NCBI GenBank assembly: GCA_964539135.1
Contig: CAZIFG010000031.1
Span: forward strand, 1-12,019
Direction of reading: 5' to 3'
Length of the DNA stretch: 12,019 nucleotides
Origin: CAZIFG01 sp964539135
GTDB taxonomy: Bacteria > Margulisbacteria > Marinamargulisbacteria > GCA-2716485 > CAZIFG01
The notes under the pieces were generated by a model, which saw only the letters and a list, made by a program, of their open reading frames with translations, did no database searches and was not told the DNA's origin. This document shows, piece after piece, positions 1 to 6,206 of the stretch (positions are counted from its first letter, which is position 1; each line of letters begins with the position of its first letter). A program made the translations under genes and the position numbers.

Positions 1-64
1 GTCCGAAAATGCTGAGATTTCAGTTACGTCTACAACCCTTCGACTGCGTTCAGGGGCTGAAAAT
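1..64 (+). repeat. Contig-end repeat, left copy
   Basis: Positions 10-64 match the reverse complement of 11965-12019 over 55 bases with four mismatches (at 34, 49, 56 and 58 of this copy). Positions 1-10 (GTCCGAAAAT) equal the distal end of the right copy, so units may follow each other with a period of about 54 bp. The core CCCTTCGACTGCG(T/C)TCAGGG resembles a class of intergenic repeats I recall from many unrelated bacterial genomes. A small internal inverted repeat (CTGA-gatt-TCAG) lies at 12-23. No transposase accompanies it. Confidence 0.85.
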
Positions 65-341
65 GAATCCCTTCAAAAAGCAGCGGAGTCCCAGGGCATC
101 CGAACCTTAAATGCCTGTACTCTGGTGCTGCTTCGAACACATCAATTTCAGGATTTGGCTTACAGCTCATCCTAACTATTCCCAATCGTCTACTGTTTTC
201 TCCGAATTCCCCATTGTTTGCCAATGATTCCAAGGTTTTTCGCTGTATAGAATGTGCGCCTATTCCAGGTTCATCGCATAATAAGCACTCTTTAAGCTTT
301 ATTTTTGTATACTTCAGTCTAGATTCTATTCCTTCTTTCAT
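30..341 (-). CDS. Probable truncated AHSIQ-motif hypothetical protein
   Basis: The frame encodes 103 residues. Residues about 19-43 hold a CLLC pair followed by GAHSIQ and a leucine-rich stretch ending in NNGEF. This looks like the start of a widespread uncharacterised family in which cysteines precede AHSIQ and a 'xxNGHV'-type segment; those proteins are, from memory, much longer. After that point similarity fades, and the last residues and the stop are encoded by the contig-end repeat, so the C-terminus is probably lost or out of frame. The start is credible: AGGGGG (348-353) lies 6 nt upstream of the ATG, and a possible promoter lies at 385-413. Zinc binding by the cysteines and histidine is an inference. 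The function is unknown, and the gene may be a pseudogene. Confidence 0.45.
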   Translation of the reverse strand: MKEGIESRLKYTKIKLKECLLCDEPGIGAHSIQRKTLESLANNGEFGENSRRLGIVRMSCKPNPEIDVFEAAPEYRHLRFGCPGTPLLFEGIHFQPLNAVEGL

Positions 342-384
342 GTTTTACCCCCTATATAAAATTACGCCTGATTTTATCTTAAAA

Positions 385-413
385 AAAGTAAGCTAAAAAC
401 ACAATTTCGTCAA
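385..413 (-). promoter_or_regulatory. Possible sigma-70 promoter for the leftmost minus-strand gene
   Basis: On the minus strand TTGACG (413-408) is followed by a 17-nt spacer and TACTTT (390-385). The -35 box is good and the -10 box weak. A start near 378 would give a leader of about 37 nt containing the AGGGGG ribosome site of the gene starting at 341. The region is very AT-rich, so chance matches are likely. Confidence 0.3.
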
Positions 414-480
414 TACAAAATATTAATCTTTTTAAATATTTTCAACGACGTCTAGTACTTAGATAATGCATTTAATATCC

Positions 481-600
481 GCCGGCTCAAAAAAATCAGA
501 GTCGTGAGTGCGTGAGCAAAAATCGAGATCGCGAAGTAGCTCGATTTTTGAGGAAGCGGCGATCCCTGTTTAAAAAACAGGAGCGCCCCCTTCTGGTGAA
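481..600. other. Hairpin-bearing intergenic element of unknown nature
   Basis: This GC-richer patch follows an AT-rich spacer (about 360-480). It holds two clear hairpins. The first is an 11-bp perfect stem, CAAAAATCGAG (517-527) with CTCGATTTTTG (540-550), around a 12-nt loop. The second is a 7-bp stem, CCTGTTT (565-571) with AAACAGG (575-581), around AAA. Neither strand gives a recognisable protein. It resembles dispersed intergenic palindromic elements more than a known RNA family, and I found no tmRNA, RNase P, SRP or 6S signature. The remainder up to the rplU promoter (601-729) shows nothing I can name. Confidence 0.4.
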
Positions 601-729
601 CGCCCGAGCTGTTCTTTTAGAGACGCGGATATTTAATGCTGATTGACTTAGAAAGGACCTCAAATTGTTTAGCCAACAAAAAAGGGTGGCACTCTCGAGA
701 ATTGGGTAGCCTGGCATCGCTTAAAGACA

Positions 730-759
730 TTGACACTTTAACCCCCAAGATGATATCCT
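730..759 (+). promoter_or_regulatory. Sigma-70 promoter of rplU-rpmA
   Basis: A perfect -35 box TTGACA (730-735) is followed by an 18-nt spacer and TATCCT (754-759). A TG at 751-752 makes the latter an extended -10. Transcription from about 766 would give a leader of roughly 25 nt, too short for a structured autoregulatory L21 leader. The ribosome site AGGAGGAGG (776-784) follows, 6 nt from the rplU ATG. Both boxes and the ribosome site are strong, as expected for a ribosomal protein operon. Confidence 0.7.
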
Positions 760-790
760 CGTTTTCTTATGTTTTAGGAGGAGGACTGTA

Positions 791-1111
791 ATGGCCCAGA
801 GTACAAAATTTGCAATTGTTGAAACAGGTGGAAAACAATATAAAGTTTCCGTAGGTGATTCTGTAGATATCGAAAAATTACCGTTGGAACCTGAAGCGTC
901 TATTATTTTTGATAAAATTTTGTTGGTTAGCGATGGTCAAACGACTCAAATTGGTCAACCTTACGTTGAAAATGCAACCGTTAAAGGAAAAGTCGTCAGC
1001 CAATTAAAATCCAACAAAGAATTGGTTTTCAAATATAAAAACAAAACCGGTTACAAAAAATTACAAGGACACCGTCAAAAATTTACACGCGTCCTTATTG
1101 AAACAGTTTAG
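791..1111 (+). CDS. rplU: 50S ribosomal protein L21
   Basis: L21 binds 23S rRNA in the large ribosomal subunit. The protein has 106 residues, the normal family length. It shows the family opening FAIVETGGKQYKV (residues 7-19), the central IGQPYVENATVKGKVV segment, and the basic C-terminal KKLQGHRQKFTRVLI stretch that contacts rRNA. The start is fixed by a very strong AGGAGGAGG site 6 nt upstream. It is followed after 9 nt by rpmA, the standard pairing. The Firmicute-type ysxB gene that often sits between rplU and rpmA is absent. Codons lean to A or T at third positions, unlike the more GC-ending codons of obgE downstream. Confidence 0.97.
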   Translation: MAQSTKFAIVETGGKQYKVSVGDSVDIEKLPLEPEASIIFDKILLVSDGQTTQIGQPYVENATVKGKVVSQLKSNKELVFKYKNKTGYKKLQGHRQKFTRVLIETV

Positions 1112-1120
1112 GAGAGCGAC

Positions 1121-1381
1121 ATGGCACACAAGAAAGGTAAAGGTAGTACAAAAAACGGACGAGACAGTAACGCGCAACGTCTTGGTGTTAAAAAATTTGG
1201 CAGCCAAGCCGTTATCCCAGGTAATATCCTTGTTAGACAAAGAGGCACTCGACTCCTTCCAGGTATGAACGTGGGTATGGGTAAAGATCACACTCTATTT
1301 GCAAAAATAGAAGGTGAAGTTAAATTTGAATACGTTTCTAAAAATAAACAACAAGTGTCTGTTTATCCTGTTGCGGCTTAA
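1121..1381 (+). CDS. rpmA: 50S ribosomal protein L27
   Basis: L27 sits near the peptidyl transferase centre, and its N-terminal tail reaches toward the tRNA ends. The protein has 86 residues and begins directly with MAHKKGKGSTKNGRDS. It therefore lacks the cleavable N-terminal extension found in Firmicutes and needs no Prp-type processing. Diagnostic segments are QRLGVKKFGSQAVIPGNILVRQRG (in two parts, residues 19-42) and GMNVGMGKDHTLFA (residues 48-61). GGAG (1111-1114) lies 6 nt before the ATG. A rho-independent terminator follows about 27 nt after the stop. Confidence 0.97.
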   Translation: MAHKKGKGSTKNGRDSNAQRLGVKKFGSQAVIPGNILVRQRGTRLLPGMNVGMGKDHTLFAKIEGEVKFEYVSKNKQQVSVYPVAA

Positions 1382-1408
1382 CCCTTAATTATTGAGACAC
1401 TTTCATTC

Positions 1409-1433
1409 AAAAGCACCCCTCCGGGTGCTTTTT
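1409..1433 (+). terminator. Rho-independent terminator after rpmA
   Basis: AAAAGCACCC (1409-1418) pairs perfectly with GGGTGCTTTT (1423-1432) around a CTCC loop, and the U-run continues to 1433. The 10-bp stem has a GC-rich core. It ends only 23 nt before the obgE start, with no clear promoter in between, so it probably tunes rather than abolishes transcription into obgE-proB-proA. Confidence 0.85.
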
Positions 1434-1456
1434 GAGCTTTAAAAAGGATAGTTTAC

Positions 1457-2452
1457 GTGCAATTTGTTGATCATATCGATCTTTTTTTACAAGCAGGCCA
1501 CGGCGGCGCCGGATCCGTCTCCTTTCGTCGTGAAAAATTCATCCCCAATGGTGGCCCTGACGGCGGCAATGGCGGTAATGGCGGCGATATTATCTTTGAA
1601 GCCACTCGCAACATGCACTCCCTTTTAGATCTCAAACTTAGACGCGAATATAAAGCTAAAAATGGAGACCCCGGCCGCAAAAAAAATCAATCCGGTCTTC
1701 AAGGCGCCGACTTAATCCTGATGGTCCCCATGGGCAGCCTTATCTCTGACGAAACAGGCACACTCCTCGTCGATCTTAAAGACCATGGCCAAAAAGCCAT
1801 CATTGCCAAGGGCGGCCTCGGCGGACGTGGCAATGCTAATTTTTCTACCTCCATTAATAGAGCTCCTGTTTATGCACAACCCGGACTTCCAGGCCAGGCC
1901 CTCAATGTCCACATTGAACTGCGCATGATTGCTGAAATTGGACTTGTGGGTCTGCCAAATTCTGGAAAATCCACCTTACTCAATACCCTCACCAATGCCC
2001 ATTCTAAAGTAGGAGATTACCCCTTCACCACCCTCTACCCCAATCTCGGGGTCATTCATTATGACGATCTAGAGCTCTTGGTTGCCGATATTCCCGGTCT
2101 GATTGAAGGCGCTTCCGAAGGACATGGCCTCGGACACGATTTTTTGCGCCATATCGATAGAACCAAAATCATCTGCCACCTTGTGGCTGTTAAAGATACC
2201 CCCGAGGAAACGTATGAAGACTACACCATTGTGCGACAAGAACTGGCGAAAAGTGAGTATCCGCTTTTAGATAAAAAAATTGTGGTGGTCCTCTCCAAAA
2301 GCGACCTGATTTTAGAAGAAGAACACGCACACTATCTTCACTACTTTAAGGAAAAAAACACCTCTGCTATCATGATTTCAGCAGCAGCCCATCTTGGACT
2401 CCATGACCTTAAATATCTGCTGTATACACTCTATCAAGAGATAAGGGATTAA
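1457..2452 (+). CDS. obgE: Obg family GTPase (ribosome assembly)
   Basis: ObgE is a GTPase that binds the 50S subunit and links its assembly to the stringent response. At 331 residues it has the glycine-rich Obg fold (about 1-157, with the GGPDGGNGGNGGD run at 32-44) and a GTPase domain. It shows GLPNSGKS (G1, 165-172), YPFTT (switch I, 188-192), DIPG (G3, 211-214), SKSD (G4, 280-283, in place of the usual NKxD) and SAA (G5, 308-310). The OCT domain found in some Firmicutes and Actinobacteria is absent. The start is GTG, supported by AAGGA (1444-1448) 8 nt upstream. proB follows after 2 nt. The rpmA terminator lies just upstream, so expression may rely on read-through. Confidence 0.96.
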   Translation: MQFVDHIDLFLQAGHGGAGSVSFRREKFIPNGGPDGGNGGNGGDIIFEATRNMHSLLDLKLRREYKAKNGDPGRKKNQSGLQGADLILMVPMGSLISDETGTLLVDLKDHGQKAIIAKGGLGGRGNANFSTSINRAPVYAQPGLPGQALNVHIELRMIAEIGLVGLPNSGKSTLLNTLTNAHSKVGDYPFTTLYPNLGVIHYDDLELLVADIPGLIEGASEGHGLGHDFLRHIDRTKIICHLVAVKDTPEETYEDYTIVRQELAKSEYPLLDKKIVVVLSKSDLILEEEHAHYLHYFKEKNTSAIMISAAAHLGLHDLKYLLYTLYQEIRD

Positions 2453-2454
2453 GC

Positions 2455-3213
2455 ATGAGCACAATCGTTATTAAAATAGGGACTAATACACTTACAACCG
2501 AGTCTCGTCAGCTCGATTTAAACATCATGAGACAACTCGTTTCGGATATCTCCGATGTGCTTAAACAAGGCAAACATCGCGTGGTTCTTGTTTCCTCAGG
2601 TGCCATTACCTGTGGGGCTCAAGCCATGGGCATCACCCCCGAAAGTATCCCAGATAAACAGGCCAGTGCTTCTGTCGGCCAATTTTTACTCATGAAGCAT
2701 TATGCTCAATTTTTTGCGGAGTTTGGCTTTCAAGTTGGACAAATCTTACTCACTAAAGATGGGCTGGATCATCCTGGCAGACGCCTCAATGCTTACAATA
2801 CCTTAGACACCCTTTTGAATCGTGGCATTGTCCCCATCATCAATGAAAATGACAGCGTCTCTATCGATGAAATTCAATTTGGAGATAATGACCAACTGTC
2901 CAGTCAGGTGGCTTGCCTCATTCAGGCAGACCTCTTGATGATGCTCAGCGACATTGATGGCCTTTACGACAAAGACCCTCGTGAACATGCCGATGCCCAA
3001 AAAATTCAGGAAGTTCCCAAAATTACCGATGCCATTAAAGCTCTTGCTGCGCCTCATTCGAGAAAAAACAGTAAAGGCGGCATGCCTTCCAAATTATTGG
3101 CAGCTGAAATCGCGACCGCTCAAGGCATTCCAACGATTATTGCTGCAGGCAGAACACCTCATATTGTCTCGGATTTGATTAAAGGGGAATCCAAAGGAAC
3201 ACGATTTTTATGA
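2455..3213 (+). CDS. proB: Glutamate 5-kinase, short form without PUA domain
   Basis: ProB phosphorylates glutamate to gamma-glutamyl phosphate, the first step of proline synthesis. The 252 residues cover only the amino-acid kinase domain: VIKIGTNTL (5-13), SSGAI (47-51), NEND (130-133), GDND (143-146), LSDIDGLY (164-171) and GGMPSKL (208-214). The C-terminal PUA domain of the E. coli enzyme (about 367 residues) is absent. Short forms are known in other bacteria, and this one ends cleanly, so it does not look truncated. It starts 2 nt after the obgE stop with AAGGGA (2443-2448) as ribosome site, and its stop overlaps the proA start as ATGA, which implies translational coupling. Confidence 0.95.
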   Translation: MSTIVIKIGTNTLTTESRQLDLNIMRQLVSDISDVLKQGKHRVVLVSSGAITCGAQAMGITPESIPDKQASASVGQFLLMKHYAQFFAEFGFQVGQILLTKDGLDHPGRRLNAYNTLDTLLNRGIVPIINENDSVSIDEIQFGDNDQLSSQVACLIQADLLMMLSDIDGLYDKDPREHADAQKIQEVPKITDAIKALAAPHSRKNSKGGMPSKLLAAEIATAQGIPTIIAAGRTPHIVSDLIKGESKGTRFL

Positions 3214-4466
3214 ACACCTTTACACACTCTATTGAACACCAATGCACACTTGCCGCTAAGGCAGCTCCGCTGTTATCTAGACTGTCATCTGACGTCAAAA
3301 ATGCCGCCCTTGAGGCCATGTCCACTGCGCTTATTTTTCGCATGGACTCTATCTTAGAGGCCAATGCCCAAGACCTTGCTCAAGGCCAAAAAGATGGCTT
3401 ATCTACGGCCTTACTGGATAGACTCACTCTCACGCCCTCTCGCATTCAGGGCATTTCGGATAGCCTTTTGGTCATTCGCGATACCGAAGATCCTATAGGC
3501 AGCGTTTTGGAAACGTGGACCCGGCCGAATGGCCTTAACATCCGTAAAGTTCGGGTACCTCTGGGTGTGATTGGAATTATTTATGAAGCCAGACCCAATG
3601 TCACCGCCGATGCCATCGGCCTTGCCCTTAAAACAGGGAATGCCGTTGTCCTTCGCGGCAGTTCCTCTTCTTACCGTTCTAATAAGGCAATTGCTACTGT
3701 GCTAACAGCCGCCGCTGTCTCTCAGGGCATTCCTGAAGATGCCTTTCAACTCTTAGAAGATACGAGCCGAGAAGGCGTTCTTACTTTTATTACCCAACGC
3801 AAAACACTGAGCCTCATCATCCCTCGAGGGGGTGCTGGTCTGATTCAGCATGTTGTGGACAACGCAACAGTCCCCACCATTGAAACAGGCATTGGCATTT
3901 GTCATGTTTTTGTGGACGCCTCTGCTCAGCTAGATCAGGCTCAAGCCATTGCGTTAAATGCCAAAATTAGCCGGCCTTCTGTTTGCAATTCCTGCGAAAC
4001 GCTTTTGGTGCATCAGGCTGTTGCCGATGCCTTTTTACCCGCTATGCTTGATGCTCTTTTTAAGGCAGGCGTGGATGTTCGAGGATGCCCCCGCACGAAA
4101 GCCTATGATACCCGCGTGAACGCTGCCCTTGACTCTGATTTTGGTCAGGAATTTTTAGATCTGATTTTAGCTGTTAAAGTGGTGGATTCTTTAGATGAGG
4201 CCATTGAACATATTGCCCGTTACGGTTCTCAACACTCTGAAGCCATCGTCTCTACAGATTCTACCTCTATTCAACGCTTTACTGTGGAAGTGGATGCGGC
4301 TGCTGTTCTGGTCAATGCCTCTACCCGATTTACAGATGGCGGCGAATTTGGATTTGGGGCTGAAATGGGCATTTCCACCCAAAAATTACATGCGCGTGGC
4401 CCTATGGGTGTTAAAGAACTGACTTCTTACAAGTATATTGTGGAAGGGAATGGACAGACTCGCTAG
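3210..4466 (+). CDS. proA: Gamma-glutamyl phosphate reductase
   Basis: ProA reduces gamma-glutamyl phosphate with NADPH to glutamate 5-semialdehyde, which cyclises on the path to proline. The 418 residues match the family length. Family segments include IYEARPNVT (124-132), IPRGGAGLI (204-212), the catalytic cysteine C259 in RPSVCN, and the C-terminal GEFGFGAEMGISTQKLHARG block. The ATG overlaps the proB stop by 4 nt, which suits the unstable intermediate passed between the two enzymes. proC is not in the window. The TAG stop shares CTAG (4463-4466) with the stop of the opposing gene, leaving no room for a terminator. Confidence 0.97.
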   Translation: MNTFTHSIEHQCTLAAKAAPLLSRLSSDVKNAALEAMSTALIFRMDSILEANAQDLAQGQKDGLSTALLDRLTLTPSRIQGISDSLLVIRDTEDPIGSVLETWTRPNGLNIRKVRVPLGVIGIIYEARPNVTADAIGLALKTGNAVVLRGSSSSYRSNKAIATVLTAAAVSQGIPEDAFQLLEDTSREGVLTFITQRKTLSLIIPRGGAGLIQHVVDNATVPTIETGIGICHVFVDASAQLDQAQAIALNAKISRPSVCNSCETLLVHQAVADAFLPAMLDALFKAGVDVRGCPRTKAYDTRVNAALDSDFGQEFLDLILAVKVVDSLDEAIEHIARYGSQHSEAIVSTDSTSIQRFTVEVDAAAVLVNASTRFTDGGEFGFGAEMGISTQKLHARGPMGVKELTSYKYIVEGNGQTR

Positions 4467-5074
4467 GCCAGCGTACTAAAATCAGATTGTTCCCCATTTT
4501 TAGGCGGCATTTTAGGATAGTCATTGGATTTGAACTGACGCATGTTGTTTATCATCCTATTTAACTGATCCCGTTCTTCATCAGGCGTCATCCCTTTCTG
4601 TAAGTTAGGCTTTTCTGGGCTTTTACTGTTTTTTTCTTTACTGGAAAACCCTTTATTGGAAATCACTTGAATGGGAATGTAAATGGGCTGTTTGCCCTCA
4701 ATATAAAAGGCATTAAACTCGGGTCTATTTTGGTCTCTTAAACTTAAAATAAAGTGATATTTATGCCCCGTATCAATATCAGGCTTCGAGGGATAGGCAA
4801 CACCCTTAGGATGCGTGTGATAGAGACCGTAATAAATCAGATTGTGCCGCTTAAAAAATTCATGCGCTCGCAGTACATCTTCAGATGTAAATTGAAAGGT
4901 GTCTGTTTTATTAAATAAATATTGATTGTACAAGGGCTGAATGGCCATGATGGTACCCTCGTCATTGCCGCCTAAAAATCCGCCCACTTCCTGAGGGTAA
5001 TTGTCGATTCCCTGCTTGAGAATGGTAGCGTAGTGCTTCTCTAAGAGTTTAAAAACAGCAGGCGGCTTTAACAT
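4463..5074 (-). CDS. JAMM/Mov34 (Prok-JAB) metallopeptidase
   Basis: The 203-residue protein carries a complete JAMM zinc-protease signature: E29 in PQEVGGFLGG, then H86-x-H88-x7-S96-x2-D99 in HTHPKGVAYPSKPD. The JAB fold is supported by the following YHFILSLR and FNAFYIEG strands (about 106-127). From about 140 the chain is charged, rich in lysine, serine and glutamate, and probably disordered. Bacterial relatives cleave peptides or isopeptides, for example trimming sulphur-carrier proteins, but no ThiS/MoaD-like or E1-like partner is in the window, so the substrate is unknown. The protein has no signal peptide and is presumably cytoplasmic. Its ATG directly abuts the rph stop (TAAATG), with a weak AGGG upstream, so it is probably translated by coupling as the last gene of the operon. 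Confidence 0.85.
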   Translation of the reverse strand: MLKPPAVFKLLEKHYATILKQGIDNYPQEVGGFLGGNDEGTIMAIQPLYNQYLFNKTDTFQFTSEDVLRAHEFFKRHNLIYYGLYHTHPKGVAYPSKPDIDTGHKYHFILSLRDQNRPEFNAFYIEGKQPIYIPIQVISNKGFSSKEKNSKSPEKPNLQKGMTPDEERDQLNRMINNMRQFKSNDYPKMPPKNGEQSDFSTLA

Positions 5075-5782
5075 TTAGGCCCTAACAATAGCTAAAATTT
5101 CTTTAATAGATCCTTCTGCCATGTCTAAGACTTGATTGAGCTCTTGACGAGATAAGGTCTCTTTTTCTGCTGTTCCTTGAATTTCAACAATGCGCCCCGA
5201 TTCTGTCATGACCACGTTCAGATCCACATCTGCTGTGGAATCCTCTTCGTAACAGAGGTCTGTCATTAAATAACCGCCTACCTTTCCCAAACTCACCGCA
5301 CCTACCCATTCTTTGATGGGGTTTTTACGCAATACCCGAGATTCTATCAATTTGGAAATGGCATCATTTAAAGCCACCATGCCGCCTGTAATGGCCGCTG
5401 TTCGCGTTCCCCCATCGGCTTGAATGACATCCGCGTCAATGGTGATGGTGCGTTCGCCCAAGGCATTAAAATCAATGACCGCTCTGAGCGCACGCCCAAT
5501 CAGCCTTTGAATCTCGCTGGTTCGACCAGAGGGCTTTCCCTTGGCTACTTCTCGTGTGACCCGAGAATGCGTTGCAGACGGCAACATGGCATACTCTGCT
5601 GTTAACCAGCCTGTTCCAGAATCTTTTAAAAATCGAGGCACGCCCTCTTCAATGGTTGCCGTACAAATGACTTTGGTTTCTCCACATGTGATCAGCACAG
5701 ATCCCAGCGCATGTTTGGTGAACTGATGCTCAATGGACAGGGGTCTAATTTGATGTAGTGGCCGGTTGTTGAGTCTTTTCAC
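5075..5782 (-). CDS. rph: Ribonuclease PH
   Basis: RNase PH trims tRNA 3' ends using phosphate. From the chosen start it has 235 residues, close to the family length, with IRPLSI near the start, GWLTAEYAMLPSATHSR (59-75), GRTSEIQRLIGR (86-97), DGGTRTAAITGG (123-134) and YEEDSTADVD (178-187). R87, R127, D181 and D187 fit the phosphate-binding and catalytic positions of the family. The frame is open upstream to an ATG at 5851. I prefer the GTG at 5780-5782, because GGGGAGG (5792-5798) lies 9 nt before it and the protein then begins where homologues do. It overlaps the preceding gene by 38 nt, and its TAA abuts the JAMM gene ATG. Confidence 0.94.
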   Translation of the reverse strand: MKRLNNRPLHQIRPLSIEHQFTKHALGSVLITCGETKVICTATIEEGVPRFLKDSGTGWLTAEYAMLPSATHSRVTREVAKGKPSGRTSEIQRLIGRALRAVIDFNALGERTITIDADVIQADGGTRTAAITGGMVALNDAISKLIESRVLRKNPIKEWVGAVSLGKVGGYLMTDLCYEEDSTADVDLNVVMTESGRIVEIQGTAEKETLSRQELNQVLDMAEGSIKEILAIVRA

Positions 5783-6206
5783 TGACAGTTGCCTCCCCTG
5801 TATCTTTTTTATGTTCCAAAATATCTCGTCCACTTTCAATGTTTTGCTCAATTTTATGAATTTGACGCTGAACTTTGGCCATGGTCAGTTGTAAGTTAGA
5901 TAGAATATATTCCGCATATTCATTCGCTCCTTGCCGAATTTTTTCTGCCGCTATTTTTTCATCCGCTAAAAACTTACTTTCTTTTGGCCGCTCTACTGGC
6001 TGACGTGGTTTTTCTTGAACTTGGGGCTCTCTCTGAGGTTCCAATGAATGCATTACAGCATCTTGGTTTTTGGCCGTGAGTCGAATTTTATCCAATAGCT
6101 GCGCAACTTTCCCTTCATGAATCATGATTTTTCCAGATAATGGGACTCGCGTTCCTTCCAATATCAATGATTCTAATGCATCAATTAATCCTAATAATTT
6201 TGACAT
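5745..6206 (-). CDS. DivIVA/SepIVA-like coiled-coil protein
   Basis: This small acidic/basic protein has 153 residues. Residues 1-45 (LIDALESLILEG, then RVPLSGKIMIHEGKVAQLLDKIR) match the conserved N-terminus of a family found next to coaD in Firmicutes, Cyanobacteria and Actinobacteria, where the mycobacterial member SepIVA acts in envelope growth and septation. Residues 50-75 are proline- and glutamine-rich, a likely linker. Residues about 80-131 (EKIAAEKIRQGANEYAEYI and onward) form a probable coiled coil close to the cyanobacterial version. The tail is low-complexity. The ATG abuts the coaD stop as TAAATG. A role in envelope or division is inferred from family and position; the family is often misannotated as an ATPase or ATP synthase subunit b. 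Confidence 0.7.
   Translation of the reverse strand: MSKLLGLIDALESLILEGTRVPLSGKIMIHEGKVAQLLDKIRLTAKNQDAVMHSLEPQREPQVQEKPRQPVERPKESKFLADEKIAAEKIRQGANEYAEYILSNLQLTMAKVQRQIHKIEQNIESGRDILEHKKDTGEATVSEKTQQPATTSN

Noticed and set aside
214..396. 60-residue plus-strand reading frame
   Set aside because: It is antisense to the AHSIQ-motif gene, lacks a ribosome site and runs into AT-rich non-coding DNA.
683..692. AGGGTGGCAC, which resembles the T-box riboswitch consensus
   Set aside because: No specifier stem, antiterminator or terminator surrounds it, the downstream gene is rplU rather than a tRNA synthetase or amino acid gene, and the likely promoter lies after it.
496..717. 73-residue minus-strand reading frame across the hairpin element
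   Set aside because: Its arginine- and serine-rich sequence comes from the palindromic DNA, it has no ribosome site and it matches no family I know.
730..790. A structured L21 autoregulatory leader before rplU
   Set aside because: The promoter leaves only about 25 nt of leader, most of it the ribosome site.
2954..3178. 74-residue frame inside proB in another phase
   Set aside because: It lies wholly within the conserved kinase domain and has no independent start signal.
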